A stretch of 58,807 nucleotides of DNA from Sulfurimonas sp. GTDB taxonomy: Bacteria; Campylobacterota; Campylobacteria; Campylobacterales; Sulfurimonadaceae. The stretch is taken from assembly GCA_003978465.1 (NCBI GenBank), contig QNZS01000045.1:1-58807 (forward strand), in the 5' to 3' direction. Positions 1-9,687 of the stretch are shown here, piece by piece. The notes below the pieces were generated by a model. That model did not search any database, was not told the origin of the DNA, and worked only from the letters and a program-made list of their open reading frames with translations. Within the stretch, counting starts at the first letter, position 1. Every line of letters starts with the position of its first letter. Both the position numbers and the translations under genes were made by a program.

Positions 1-978
1 TCTTCAAACAACTATGGTTTTGCTCTTGCGGTTGAAAAACTTATAGATGTAGAAGTTCCTCGTCGTGCAAAAGTTATTCGTATGATGCTTTTAGAGATTA
101 ATAGACTTATGTCTCACCTGTTCTGGCTTGCAACAACTGCTCTAGATATTGGAGCGATGACAGTTTTTTTATTCGCTTTCCGTGAACGTGAGTACTTAAT
201 GGATATTATCGAAGGTTATTGTGGTGCTCGTTTAACACATGCAGCTATCCGTATAGGTGGAGTTCCTCTAGATATTCAAGATACTTTTTTATCTCAACTT
301 AAAATATTCCTTGATAAATTACCACAAAATATCAAAGATTATGAAGACTTACTTGATACTAACCGTATCTGGTTAATGAGAATGGAAGAGGTTGGTGTGA
401 TTTCAAAAGAGATGGCACTATCATGGGGTTGTACAGGTCCAATGCTTAGAGCATCTGGTGTAGCTTGGGATATTCGTAAAGAAGAGCCGTACGAATTATA
501 TGATGAAGTAGAGTTTAATGTACCTTACTCTGATAAGGGTGATAACTTTGCTCGTTACCGTATATATATGGAAGAGATGAGAGAAAGTGCAAAGATTCTT
601 TATCAAACAATTGATATGTACGAAGAGACAGTTAAAAATGGTCAAACTGACCTAATGGCTCATTCTCCAAAATATATATCAGCACCAAAGATAGATATAA
701 TGACTCAAAACTATTCTTTAATGCAACACTTTGTTCTTGTAACACAAGGTATGAGACCACCAGTTGGTGAAGTTTATATTGCAACTGAGTCACCAAAAGG
801 TGAACTTGGTTTCTTTATCAATTCCCAGGGTGGACCATATCCTTATAGACTAAAGTTACGTGCACCGTCTTTTTGGCACACAGGTATTTTAACTGACCTT
901 TTACCAGGTCACTATATTCCAGATGTTGTATCTATTATTGGTACTACAAACATTGTATTTGGTGAGGTAGATAGATAA
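1..978 (+). CDS. nuoD: NADH-quinone oxidoreductase subunit D, 5' end cut by window
   Basis: This is the 49-kDa subunit of complex I, in the peripheral arm next to the quinone site. The reading frame is open from the first base, so the true start lies upstream; about 325 residues are visible and roughly the first 80 of a usual 400-410 residue NuoD are missing. Visible hallmarks include [14 protein letters not shown], a segment with [11 protein letters not shown], and the C-terminal part with PKGELGFF and the ending [18 protein letters not shown], all typical of the family. The stop codon overlaps the next start by one base (TAATG), which fits translational coupling in the nuo operon. Confidence is high because synteny with the downstream nuo genes agrees with the protein sequence. 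Confidence 0.97.
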   Translation, partial: SSNNYGFALAVEKLIDVEVPRRAKVIRMMLLEINRLMSHLFWLATTALDIGAMTVFLFAFREREYLMDIIEGYCGARLTHAAIRIGGVPLDIQDTFLSQLKIFLDKLPQNIKDYEDLLDTNRIWLMRMEEVGVISKEMALSWGCTGPMLRASGVAWDIRKEEPYELYDEVEFNVPYSDKGDNFARYRIYMEEMRESAKILYQTIDMYEETVKNGQTDLMAHSPKYISAPKIDIMTQNYSLMQHFVLVTQGMRPPVGEVYIATESPKGELGFFINSQGGPYPYRLKLRAPSFWHTGILTDLLPGHYIPDVVSIIGTTNIVFGEVDR

Positions 979-1205
979 TGAAAAGATATGATTTAAGACA
1001 TTTAAAAGACAATTTTGATCCTCGCATGAAAGAGATTCTTAGTGAGTCTCATAAAGCAACTGAAACATTGATATTTCTTTTTGAAATTGGTGATTTTACT
1101 CCAGTTCAAAGAAGTGCAGATTTAGTAAAAGAATGTGGTTATGAACTATATAATTCACTAAAATTCAACGAAGTCGACTGGACTATCGTTGCGAAGAAAG
1201 ATTAG
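978..1205 (+). CDS. Small NuoE-position protein of Campylobacterota complex I (HP1264-like)
   Basis: This 75-residue protein sits exactly where nuoE would be, directly after nuoD and before nuoG. It has only one cysteine (in KECGYE), so it cannot bind the [2Fe-2S] cluster of a true NuoE, which needs four. From memory it matches the short HP1264 / Cj1575 family that replaces NuoE in Campylobacterota. In Helicobacter and Campylobacter a second gene (HP1265-like, NuoF position) follows; here nuoG follows after 8 bases. It is probably a small accessory subunit at the electron-input end of the complex; its exact role is unknown to me. The start is fixed by the one-base overlap with nuoD. Confidence 0.8.
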   Translation: MKRYDLRHLKDNFDPRMKEILSESHKATETLIFLFEIGDFTPVQRSADLVKECGYELYNSLKFNEVDWTIVAKKD

Positions 1206-1213
1206 GAATTATT

Positions 1214-3703
1214 GTGAATAATGTAACTATAAACATAGACGGAAAAGAGATCGTTACGCAAGAAGGTGAGTTTTTACTCAATGCAGCACGTGCAAATGAT
1301 ATTTACATCCCTGCAATATGTTATTTGACAAGATGTAGTCCTACTCTGGCTTGTCGTATTTGTCTCGTTGAAGCAGATGGTAAACAGGTGTATGCTTGTA
1401 ATGCTAAAGCTAAAGAGGGTATGAATGTTATAACTAAGACGGAAACGATTGAAAAAGAGCGTCGCGCAATTATGGAAGTATATGATGTTAATCATCCTCT
1501 TCAATGTGGTGTATGTGATCAATCAGGAGAATGTGAACTTCAGAACTATACACTAGAGATTGGTGTAGATTCACAGTCTTATACAGTTCAAGATGTCGAT
1601 AGAGCTTCACATGATTGGGGTCACCTACATTATGATCCAGGTCTCTGTATCGTTTGTGAGCGTTGTGTAACTGCTTGTAAAGATATGATTGGGGATAACT
1701 CATTAAAAACTATTGCACGTGGTGGTGATCCTCTTAATACAGATTATAAAGAGAGTATGCCTAAAGATTCATATGCAATGTGGAATAAACTCAACAAGTC
1801 AGTTATTGGTCTTACTAATGGTACTGATGTTCTTGATTGTACATCTTGTGGTGAGTGTGCTGCTGTTTGCCCAGTTGGAGCACTTGTTAGCACACAGTTT
1901 ATGTACAAGTCAAATTCTTGGGAACTTAAAAGTATCCCAGCTACATGCGGACACTGTTCAGCAGGATGTCAAATCTCTTATGATGTAAAACACACAAGTG
2001 TTCATAATCCTGATGAGAAAATCTACCGTGTTATGAATGAGTGGAACTATGTATCACTTTGTGGTGCTGGTCGTTATGGTTTTGACTATGAAAATAGAGA
2101 TGTAGTAAAAGATGAAGTTGCATTTAAAAATGCAATAGCGGCATTTAAAAAAGCAGATACTATTAAGTTTACTTCAACAATTACAAATGAAGAAGCATTT
2201 ATCTTAGAAACACTCAAAGATAAATTTGGTTATAAACTTGTAAATGATGAAGCAAAAGCTTTCCAAACTTTTTTAAGTGATTACTCTGCTGTAAGTGGTA
2301 CAAGCCTTTATGGGAGTGATTTAAAAACTGCTATGAATTCTAACTTTATTGTAAGTATTGGTACAGCTATTAAAACTGATAACCCTAATGCTAGATATGC
2401 TCTAAATAACTCTCTTACTACAAATAAAGGTGCGGCACTTTATTTTCACCCAATTGCTGACCCAGTTGTTGATGCTATGAGTAAAAATATAGTAAGTATT
2501 AACCATAAACCTCTTCAAGAAGAGACAGCACTATACTTAGTGTTAGATTTATTTGCAGATAAGTCAAAACTTCCAACTGATATAGTTGAGTATCTTTCAT
2601 CATTTCACTCTACAAAAACTGTTACATTAACTGAAACAATAAAAGAAAAAGTTATTGAAATTGTTAAAGAGATGAAAGTAAATGAAGAGACAGGGGAAGA
2701 AGAAGAAGTTGAAGTAGAAAAATCTAAGATGGTTCCAAAAAAAGTGAGTAAAGAAGTAGAAGTTGATGACAACAGATTGCTTTCTATGCTTGGAATGGCT
2801 GATGACTTTATGGAAACATTCACAAAACTTATGAAGAAAAAAGATATTTTTTCAATGATAGTTGGACCTGACCTTTATAATCACCCTAACTCAAAAAATA
2901 TTGCTCGTTTAGTGGCTTTAGTTGAAAAATATTCAGCATTTGAACTTGTGATGATTCCAACACTTACAAACACACTTGGTGTTGCGATGATAAATGAGTT
3001 AAGTGATACTACTGGGTCATATGCAATTGGATATAACACAGAGGCTGATTTCGTTTTAAGTGGTTTAGGTGAGGGTGATCTTGATATGCCAGCTATAAAC
3101 CAACAAGAGGGAACACTTACGAGTATTAACAAAAATGTTAATCCAACAAATGCTGCACTTCCGTATGGTGGTTATACACTTAATGATATAGCAAATGCTT
3201 TAGGACTTAATGCACAAAATACTATAGACTATACCTTAGAGTTAGGTAGTATAGATGGATTTAAAGCAGAAGAATTTGATGCTCTTCCTGATCACTATAC
3301 AAATGCTGGAGAAGAAATACGTGGTTATAAGCTTGAGAGCTTAAGTACAAGTACTTCAAGTGATGAAAGTGTTAGTAAAATAGATGAAGCACTTGTTTTA
3401 GATGGTGCTATTATTTATTTAGCAAACCCTGTTAGACAGTTCACAGATTTTACAAAAAATACTACTAACCTTGATGAGAAAAGTGGTGTCTATATGAGTG
3501 CAGAGTCTTTAGAGGCATCAGAACTTAATGATGGTGACAGTGTATTTGTAAAAACTGATAATGGTGAACTTACAGCAAATATTGTAAGTGATAATAAAAT
3601 TGCAGGAAATATCACTATTTTACCAACATTTGATTCTAAATTAAACTCAGGAGCTTTAGTCAACGGTTATCGTTTTGCTAATGCTTCGATACAAAAGGTG
3701 TAA
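1214..3703 (+). CDS. nuoG: NADH-quinone oxidoreductase subunit G (iron-sulfur subunit)
   Basis: This is the large Fe-S subunit of complex I, 829 residues. The GTG start is chosen because AGGAA lies just upstream and the protein begins directly with the ferredoxin-like beta strand. Cysteines 36, 47, 50 and 62 fit the [2Fe-2S] N1b site; His94 with Cys98, Cys101 and Cys107 fits the His-ligated N3 cluster; CIVCERCVTAC and CTSCGECAAVCP fit two [4Fe-4S] sites; CGHCSAGC plus a cysteine about 30 residues later fits the N7 cluster at the start of the molybdopterin-oxidoreductase-like domain. An unusual Lys/Glu-rich stretch occupies about residues 475-522. With no NuoF partner in the operon, the natural electron donor is probably a flavodoxin or ferredoxin, as shown for Campylobacter. 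Confidence 0.96.
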   Translation: MNNVTINIDGKEIVTQEGEFLLNAARANDIYIPAICYLTRCSPTLACRICLVEADGKQVYACNAKAKEGMNVITKTETIEKERRAIMEVYDVNHPLQCGVCDQSGECELQNYTLEIGVDSQSYTVQDVDRASHDWGHLHYDPGLCIVCERCVTACKDMIGDNSLKTIARGGDPLNTDYKESMPKDSYAMWNKLNKSVIGLTNGTDVLDCTSCGECAAVCPVGALVSTQFMYKSNSWELKSIPATCGHCSAGCQISYDVKHTSVHNPDEKIYRVMNEWNYVSLCGAGRYGFDYENRDVVKDEVAFKNAIAAFKKADTIKFTSTITNEEAFILETLKDKFGYKLVNDEAKAFQTFLSDYSAVSGTSLYGSDLKTAMNSNFIVSIGTAIKTDNPNARYALNNSLTTNKGAALYFHPIADPVVDAMSKNIVSINHKPLQEETALYLVLDLFADKSKLPTDIVEYLSSFHSTKTVTLTETIKEKVIEIVKEMKVNEETGEEEEVEVEKSKMVPKKVSKEVEVDDNRLLSMLGMADDFMETFTKLMKKKDIFSMIVGPDLYNHPNSKNIARLVALVEKYSAFELVMIPTLTNTLGVAMINELSDTTGSYAIGYNTEADFVLSGLGEGDLDMPAINQQEGTLTSINKNVNPTNAALPYGGYTLNDIANALGLNAQNTIDYTLELGSIDGFKAEEFDALPDHYTNAGEEIRGYKLESLSTSTSSDESVSKIDEALVLDGAIIYLANPVRQFTDFTKNTTNLDEKSGVYMSAESLEASELNDGDSVFVKTDNGELTANIVSDNKIAGNITILPTFDSKLNSGALVNGYRFANASIQKV

Positions 3704-3706
3704 TAA

Positions 3707-4690
3707 ATGGATAACGCATATTTAATTGAAACGGTTATTAAAGTCGTTGTTATTTTACTTGTATTCTCAGCATTAGCAGGAATCGGTACATACTTTGAGC
3801 GTAAGATACTTGCATTTATGCAACGTCGTCTTGGGCCAATGAATGTTGGTCCATATGGGCTTCTCCAAGTAGCAGCAGACGGTATTAAGCTTTTTACTAA
3901 AGAAGATATTATTCCTACAAATGTTGTAGGGCCTATCTTTAAAATAGCACCGGTAATTACAGCTGCAACTGCATTTATGGCAGCAGCTGCGATTCCTTTT
4001 TTACCATCATTTACAGTTTTTGGTTATGAAGTGCACCCAATTGTAGCAGATATTAACATTGGTATTTTATATGTACTAGGTGTAATGGCTATTGGTCTTT
4101 TTGGTCCACTTCTTGGTGGTATGGCTTCAGCAAATAAATTTGCACTACTTTCAGCTGCTCGTGCTTCTGCTGTATTTATCTCTTATGAGGTTGTAACAGG
4201 TCTGTCAGTTTTAGCTCCAATTATGATGGTAGGTTCACTATCACTTATTGACTTTAACAATTACCAGATTGAAAATGGTTGGATTCTATGGTCTCAACCA
4301 CTAGCATTTATACTTTTTTGGATTGCTGCATTCGCTGAAACTGGTCGTACACCATTTCACCTTGTTGCGAATGATCACGAAATTGTCGATGGTTTTGGTA
4401 CTGAGTATTCTGGTATGAGATGGGGTCTTTTCTTCATCGGTGAGTATGCAAATATGTTCTTTATCTCTTTTGTTATCCCAATCATATTTCTTGGTGGTTT
4501 TGGTGATGGTACAGTTTTAGGTGCATTTGCACTATTAGGTAAGATGGCATTTTTCTTCTTCTTTTTCTTATGGACAAGAGCTGCATGGCCAGATGTTAGA
4601 CCAGATCAACTTATGTGGTTGTGTTGGAAAGTGCTTATGCCATTAGCAGTGATAAATGTTGTTATCACTGGTTTTGTGATGATGTTTTAA
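3707..4690 (+). CDS. nuoH: NADH-quinone oxidoreductase subunit H
   Basis: NuoH (ND1) is the membrane subunit that joins the peripheral arm and helps form the quinone chamber. The 327-residue product is rich in membrane helices and carries the conserved loop GTYFERKILAFMQRRLGPMNVGPYG near the N-terminus (residues about 26-50) and the acidic loop motif AETGRTPFHLVANDHEIVDGF typical of ND1. Length is normal. It starts 3 bases after the nuoG stop, inside the nuo operon. Confidence 0.97.
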   Translation: MDNAYLIETVIKVVVILLVFSALAGIGTYFERKILAFMQRRLGPMNVGPYGLLQVAADGIKLFTKEDIIPTNVVGPIFKIAPVITAATAFMAAAAIPFLPSFTVFGYEVHPIVADINIGILYVLGVMAIGLFGPLLGGMASANKFALLSAARASAVFISYEVVTGLSVLAPIMMVGSLSLIDFNNYQIENGWILWSQPLAFILFWIAAFAETGRTPFHLVANDHEIVDGFGTEYSGMRWGLFFIGEYANMFFISFVIPIIFLGGFGDGTVLGAFALLGKMAFFFFFFLWTRAAWPDVRPDQLMWLCWKVLMPLAVINVVITGFVMMF

Positions 4691-4696
4691 GGGAAA

Positions 4697-5311
4697 ATGA
4701 TGGAACAATTTAATAATAGAAATGTAGCTGATAACGGCTACTTTATGGTTGATATTGAAGACTATCCGACTGATGGTTGGGGAAGATTCAAGCGTGTAAT
4801 AGAAAGAACATTTAGACTAGAACTTTTTGTTGGTTTATGGGTAGTTATGAGAGAGATGATAAAGTTTGATATTCATACTATCTCTTACCCTGAAGAAAAA
4901 ATGCCTATTGGACCACGTTACCGAGCAGTTCATGAGATGAAACGTCTTTGGGAATCTGATGCTGAACGTTGTATTGGTTGTGGACTTTGTGAGAAGATTT
5001 GTATCTCTGATTGTATTCGTATGGATACAAAAATAGATGAAGAGTCTCGTAAAGAGGTTACAGAGTATACAATTAACCTGGGTCGTTGTATCTTTTGTGG
5101 ATACTGTGCAGAAGTATGTCCAGAGCTAGCGATTACACACGGTGGTGAGTATGAAAATGCATCTGATCAACGTGAACATTTTGTTGATTATGAGTATATG
5201 CTTACTCCAATTGATACAATGAAAGCAAATGCTCAAAAAGAGTTCGAAGGTTTTGGTGCTATAACACCACATGAAGATGAGCGTGTTACTAAAACACCTT
5301 TATCATATTAA
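4697..5311 (+). CDS. nuoI: NADH-quinone oxidoreductase subunit I (two [4Fe-4S])
   Basis: NuoI (TYKY) carries the N6a and N6b [4Fe-4S] clusters that pass electrons to NuoB. Two ferredoxin motifs are visible: CIGCGLCEKIC near residues 91-101 and CIFCGYCAEVCPE near residues 131-143, each with the required four cysteines. The product is 204 residues. The upstream region GGGAAAATG gives a close Shine-Dalgarno, and the ORF begins 6 bases after nuoH. Confidence 0.97.
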   Translation: MMEQFNNRNVADNGYFMVDIEDYPTDGWGRFKRVIERTFRLELFVGLWVVMREMIKFDIHTISYPEEKMPIGPRYRAVHEMKRLWESDAERCIGCGLCEKICISDCIRMDTKIDEESRKEVTEYTINLGRCIFCGYCAEVCPELAITHGGEYENASDQREHFVDYEYMLTPIDTMKANAQKEFEGFGAITPHEDERVTKTPLSY

Positions 5312-5322
5312 GGAGATGGACT

Positions 5323-5898
5323 ATGTTTGAAGCAGTAGCATTTTACCTATTTGCATTTTTAACGATTACTATGTTTTACATAACAGTAACTACATCGCAA
5401 GCGTTATATGCACTTAGTGCATTAGCAGCAGGAATGATTTTTATATCAGCATTTTTCTTTATTCTAGGTGCTGACTTTTTAGGTGCGGTACAGATTATCG
5501 TTTATACGGGTGCAGTTATGGCACTTTATGCCTTTGGTATGATGTTTTTTGATACTACACGTGAAGTAAAAGAAAATCATGGCAACCAGTACATTGTTGT
5601 AGGACTAGGAACATTAGCAGCTATTTTAGTTGTTGTAATATTTGCAGTACCAATGGTTTCTACAAATATGCAAGCTTTTTATCCAATGACTGAAGGCGCG
5701 GGTAATACTGAAATGGTAGGGATGGTTCTTTTTACTAAGTATCTTGTTCCTTTTGAAGTTGCTGCATTGATGCTTTTAGTAGCAATGGTTGCTGGAATTG
5801 TTTTAGCTGGTAAGAAGATGGATTTATCTCTTACACTTATGAATGCTGAAGAGATTCAAGAAATTGAAGATCAAAAAAATAAGAAGGTACTATCATGA
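5323..5898 (+). CDS. nuoJ: NADH-quinone oxidoreductase subunit J
   Basis: NuoJ (ND6) is a small membrane subunit of the proton-pumping arm. The 191-residue protein has about five hydrophobic helices, and the segment GADFLGAVQIIVYTGAVMAL around residues 48-68 is the family's conserved third helix with the pi-bulge region. A clear GGAG ribosome site precedes the ATG. The stop overlaps nuoK by four bases (ATGA). Confidence 0.96.
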   Translation: MFEAVAFYLFAFLTITMFYITVTTSQALYALSALAAGMIFISAFFFILGADFLGAVQIIVYTGAVMALYAFGMMFFDTTREVKENHGNQYIVVGLGTLAAILVVVIFAVPMVSTNMQAFYPMTEGAGNTEMVGMVLFTKYLVPFEVAALMLLVAMVAGIVLAGKKMDLSLTLMNAEEIQEIEDQKNKKVLS

Positions 5899-6203
5899 TG
5901 GAAATTGGTTTAAATCACTACCTAGTTTTATCTACAATATTATTTACTATTGGTCTAATAGGTGTAATGCGTAGAAAAAATCTTCTTTTATTATTTTTTG
6001 CGACAGAGATTTTACTTAATGCAGTTAATGTAGGTTTTGCAGCAATTTCACATTATTATGGTGACTTGACAGGTCAGATGTTTGCATTTTTTGTAATTGC
6101 AATTGCTGCTTCTGAGTTAGCAGTAGGACTAGGTTTATTGATTGTGTGGCACAAGCGCCACGGTACAATTGACTTAGATACAATGACAAGTATGAGAGGA
6201 TAA
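5895..6203 (+). CDS. nuoK: NADH-quinone oxidoreductase subunit K
   Basis: NuoK (ND4L) is a three-helix membrane subunit. The 102-residue product has the family pattern LLLLFFATEILLNAVNVGF in helix 2, with the conserved membrane glutamate, and FAFFVIAIAASELAVGLGL in helix 3 with the second conserved glutamate. The four-base ATGA overlap with nuoJ points to coupled translation; a second in-frame ATG follows immediately, so the true start is uncertain by one codon. Confidence 0.96.
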   Translation: MMEIGLNHYLVLSTILFTIGLIGVMRRKNLLLLFFATEILLNAVNVGFAAISHYYGDLTGQMFAFFVIAIAASELAVGLGLLIVWHKRHGTIDLDTMTSMRG

Positions 6204-6207
6204 ATAA

Positions 6208-8133
6208 ATGGAAATATATTTATATATAGCACTTTTTGCACCTTTAGTTAGTTCACTATTTGCAGCACTTTTTACTGCAACACCAAAAAAACAGTTTGTA
6301 GGAATAATAGCAAGTCTTCTAATATTTACTGCATTTGTTTCAAGTTCTATACTTTTAACACATATATTAGGTACGGGAGAGATTGTTCATGTTGAGTTAA
6401 TGACTTGGATGGCAACTGGTAATCTTTACATTCCTTTTGGTTTTGTTGTAGATCAAGTATCTGTCACTATGATGATGGTTGTTACTCTTGTCTCAACTAT
6501 TGTTCATATTTATTCGATTGGTTATATGGATCATGATTCTGGATTTAATAGATTTTTCTCTTACCTTTCAGCATTTGTTTTCTCAATGATGATTCTTGTT
6601 ATGAGTGATAACTTTGCAGGTCTATTTATTGGTTGGGAAGGTGTTGGTCTTTGTTCTTGGTTACTTATTGGTTTCTGGTTTCATAAGGAATCAGCTACAT
6701 GGGCAGCGAACGAAGCATTTATCATGAACCGTATTGCTGACCTTGGAATGCTAATTGGTATCTTCCTAATTTACTGGAATACTGGAACACTTCAATATGA
6801 TGGTGCATTTGCAGCATTTGGTAACTTAGATCAAACAACACTTACTTTGATTGGTATTTTCCTTTTCATAGGTGCTATGGGTAAATCAGCTCAGTTTCCA
6901 CTTCATACCTGGCTTGCTGATGCGATGGAAGGTCCAACTCCCGTTTCTGCACTTATTCATGCTGCAACGATGGTAACAGCAGGTGTTTATCTTGTTGTTC
7001 GTTCACATGAGCTATATGCATTGATTCCAAATGTTGGTTTATTTATTGCCAGCTTAGGTGCTTTTGTTGCAATTTTTGCAGCATCTATGGCACTTGTTAA
7101 TCGTGATATTAAAAGAGTTATCGCTTACTCTACACTTTCACAGTTAGGTTATATGTTTGCTGCTGCTGGACTTGGGGCTTACTGGGTTGCACTATTTCAC
7201 CTTATGGCTCATGCATTCTTTAAAGCACTTCTTTTCCTTGGTGGTGGTAATGTTATGCATGCTATGAATAATGAACTTGATCCATTTAAAATGGGTGCTT
7301 TAGGTAAGACTATGAAGGGTACAATGATAATGATGACATTAGCATCTGTTGCTCTTGCTGGTATCTTTCCTCTTGCAGGTTTCTTCTCAAAAGATTTAAT
7401 ATTAGAAGTTGCATTTGTTGATCATCATTTTATTATATACACAGTGCTTTTACTTACTGCGGGACTTACTGCATTTTATTCTTTTAGAATTATCGCACTT
7501 ATTTTCCATGGTGAAGATAGACATACTGCCTTAGGACATCACCCACACGAGGCATATAAATTTATGCTTGTTGCAATGAGTCCTCTTCTAATTTTAGCTA
7601 TTATTGCTGGCTTCACAATGAAAATGCCATACTTTGAAATGGTTACAGAGCTTTTACCGGCTACTGAGTATCATATTCATTCACATACTACATATTGGAT
7701 TATGACTATTGGAACACAACTTTTCGTTATGCTTGCAATCTTTTTTGCTTATAAAAAATATATGTGCAGTTCTGTAAAAATTCCAGATGGTACAAGTAAA
7801 ATGGAAAATAATTTTTTCTATAAACTTCTTATTAACCAATACTATATTCCGTACTTTTATGAAGCTTATATTGTTAAAATATATAAAGCACTTTCAGTAG
7901 TATGCTGGGAACAGATTGATAAAAAAATTGTTGATGCAAGTGTTGATGGTATTGCAAATATCTTCTATAACACGGGTAAGAACACAAGACAAATGCAGAG
8001 TGGGAATCTTTCTACAATGTTAAAATGGATGGTTGCGGGTACAGTTGCATTACTGTCATTAGCTGTAGTTTTTGGACTAGCAGCTAAATATTCTGATGAG
8101 ATAACTATTGTCTTATCAAGTTTAGGAGTTTAG
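6208..8133 (+). CDS. nuoL: NADH-quinone oxidoreductase subunit L (antiporter-like)
   Basis: NuoL (ND5) is the distal antiporter-like subunit with the long lateral helix that ties the pump modules together. The 641-residue protein has the Proton_antipo domain signatures GWEGVGLCSWLLIGFW near residue 145, LHTWLADAMEGPTPVSALIHAATMVTAGVYL near residues 230-265, and RDIKRVIAYSTLSQLGYM near residue 305. The C-terminal quarter contains the hydrophilic and amphipathic region followed by a last membrane helix near residues 610-635. Length is normal. Confidence 0.97.
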   Translation: MEIYLYIALFAPLVSSLFAALFTATPKKQFVGIIASLLIFTAFVSSSILLTHILGTGEIVHVELMTWMATGNLYIPFGFVVDQVSVTMMMVVTLVSTIVHIYSIGYMDHDSGFNRFFSYLSAFVFSMMILVMSDNFAGLFIGWEGVGLCSWLLIGFWFHKESATWAANEAFIMNRIADLGMLIGIFLIYWNTGTLQYDGAFAAFGNLDQTTLTLIGIFLFIGAMGKSAQFPLHTWLADAMEGPTPVSALIHAATMVTAGVYLVVRSHELYALIPNVGLFIASLGAFVAIFAASMALVNRDIKRVIAYSTLSQLGYMFAAAGLGAYWVALFHLMAHAFFKALLFLGGGNVMHAMNNELDPFKMGALGKTMKGTMIMMTLASVALAGIFPLAGFFSKDLILEVAFVDHHFIIYTVLLLTAGLTAFYSFRIIALIFHGEDRHTALGHHPHEAYKFMLVAMSPLLILAIIAGFTMKMPYFEMVTELLPATEYHIHSHTTYWIMTIGTQLFVMLAIFFAYKKYMCSSVKIPDGTSKMENNFFYKLLINQYYIPYFYEAYIVKIYKALSVVCWEQIDKKIVDASVDGIANIFYNTGKNTRQMQSGNLSTMLKWMVAGTVALLSLAVVFGLAAKYSDEITIVLSSLGV

Positions 8134-8136
8134 TAT

Positions 8137-9687
8137 ATGTTAGATCATATTTTAAGTATTTTAATTTTTTTCCCAGCATTCGCAGGAATTATGGGGTTTA
8201 TGATAAATAAAGATAGCATGAGAGCTTATGGTACTGCTGTTGCAGTTATTGAGTTTGCACTGTCTTTATGGTTATGGTTTGCATTTGATAACAATGTATC
8301 AGGTATGCAGTTTATGGAGCATATCGCATTAGTACCATCTTTTGGTATTAACTATATCTTAGGTGTTGATGGTATATCTCTATTTATTATAATCATGGCT
8401 TCATTTTTTACTATGATAGGGATAGCTTCATTATCACCGACGCATAGCATTAAAAACATGATAATTACTCTTCTGTTTTTACAGATGACAATGATAGGTG
8501 TGTTTGCTGCTCTTGATGCAATCATATTTTATGTATTTTGGGAACTTTCACTTGTTCCTATGCTTTATCTTATTGGTGCATGGGGTGGACCTTTACGTAT
8601 ATATGCATCTGTTAAGTTTTTTCTTTATACATTTACAGGTTCTCTTATTATGCTTGTTGGTATGTTATTTATGGCTTACTTCTTTTATCAAGCAACGGGT
8701 GTTTGGTCATTCGCGATCCTAGATTGGTATAGACTTGTACTTCCTGAATCATTTCAGTTATGGTTATTTGCTGCATTCTTTATTGGTTTTGCCATTAAAG
8801 TACCAATGTTTCCATTTCATACATGGTTACCATATGCACACGGTCAAGCACCAACTATTGGTTCGGTTATACTAGCAGCTGTTTTACTTAAAATGGGTAC
8901 ATATGCATTTATCCGTTTTTCTCTACCACTGTTTCCTGATGCATCAGTATTTTTCATGTTCCCGATTGCAATTATTGCAATTATTATGATTATCTACACT
9001 GCTATGATTGCATATGCACAAAAAGATATTAAACAAGTTGTTGCTTACTCATCTGTATCACATATGGGTGTTATCATTCTTGGTACATTTGCTTTAAATG
9101 TTGAAGGTATTTCTGGTTCAATATTTTTAATGATTGCTCACGGTGTTGTTTCAGGTGCTCTATTTTTACTTGTTGGTGTTATCTATGATAGACGTCATAC
9201 AAAACTTATGAGTGAGTTTGGTGGTCTTGCACATGTTATGCCTAGATATGCAACAATATTTGGTTTAATGTTAATGGCTTCAGTTGGTATGCCACTTACA
9301 ATTAACTTCGTAGGTGAGTTTTTATCACTTCTTGGATTTTACCAACAGTCTCACATTCTAACTCTTTTAGCAGGTATTGCTATTGTTGTTGGTGCGATTT
9401 ATATGCTTACTGCATTTAAAAAGATATTTTTTGGTGAAGTTACAAATGAAAAAAATAAAAACCTTCCAGATGTAAGTAAACGTGAGCTTTTAGCACTTAT
9501 ACCTTTATCTATCATTACAGTATGGTTAGGTATCTATCCTAAACCTATTCTTGATCCAATAAACAATTCGGTTGAGGCTGTTGTACAGTTAATGCACAAC
9601 AAAGCGACTTCTCCTGAAGCAAAGATGAGAATTCCTAATGTATCAGGTCTTGTTATAACTAAAACTGCAACTAAGGAGGCACACTAA
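8137..9687 (+). CDS. nuoM: NADH-quinone oxidoreductase subunit M (antiporter-like)
   Basis: NuoM (ND4) is the middle antiporter-like subunit. The 516-residue membrane protein shows FYVFWELSLVPMLYLIGAWGG near residues 130-150 with the conserved glutamate, KVPMFPFHTWLPYAHGQAPTIGSVILA near residues 225-250, and QKDIKQVVAYSSVSHMG near residue 300, all diagnostic. It starts 3 bases after nuoL and overlaps nuoN by one base. Confidence 0.97.
   Translation: MLDHILSILIFFPAFAGIMGFMINKDSMRAYGTAVAVIEFALSLWLWFAFDNNVSGMQFMEHIALVPSFGINYILGVDGISLFIIIMASFFTMIGIASLSPTHSIKNMIITLLFLQMTMIGVFAALDAIIFYVFWELSLVPMLYLIGAWGGPLRIYASVKFFLYTFTGSLIMLVGMLFMAYFFYQATGVWSFAILDWYRLVLPESFQLWLFAAFFIGFAIKVPMFPFHTWLPYAHGQAPTIGSVILAAVLLKMGTYAFIRFSLPLFPDASVFFMFPIAIIAIIMIIYTAMIAYAQKDIKQVVAYSSVSHMGVIILGTFALNVEGISGSIFLMIAHGVVSGALFLLVGVIYDRRHTKLMSEFGGLAHVMPRYATIFGLMLMASVGMPLTINFVGEFLSLLGFYQQSHILTLLAGIAIVVGAIYMLTAFKKIFFGEVTNEKNKNLPDVSKRELLALIPLSIITVWLGIYPKPILDPINNSVEAVVQLMHNKATSPEAKMRIPNVSGLVITKTATKEAH

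Noticed and set aside
978..1214. Missing nuoF-like gene explained as an assembly gap
   Set aside because: The junction is tight, with a proper ribosome site for nuoG and an intact upstream gene, so a real gene order is more likely.
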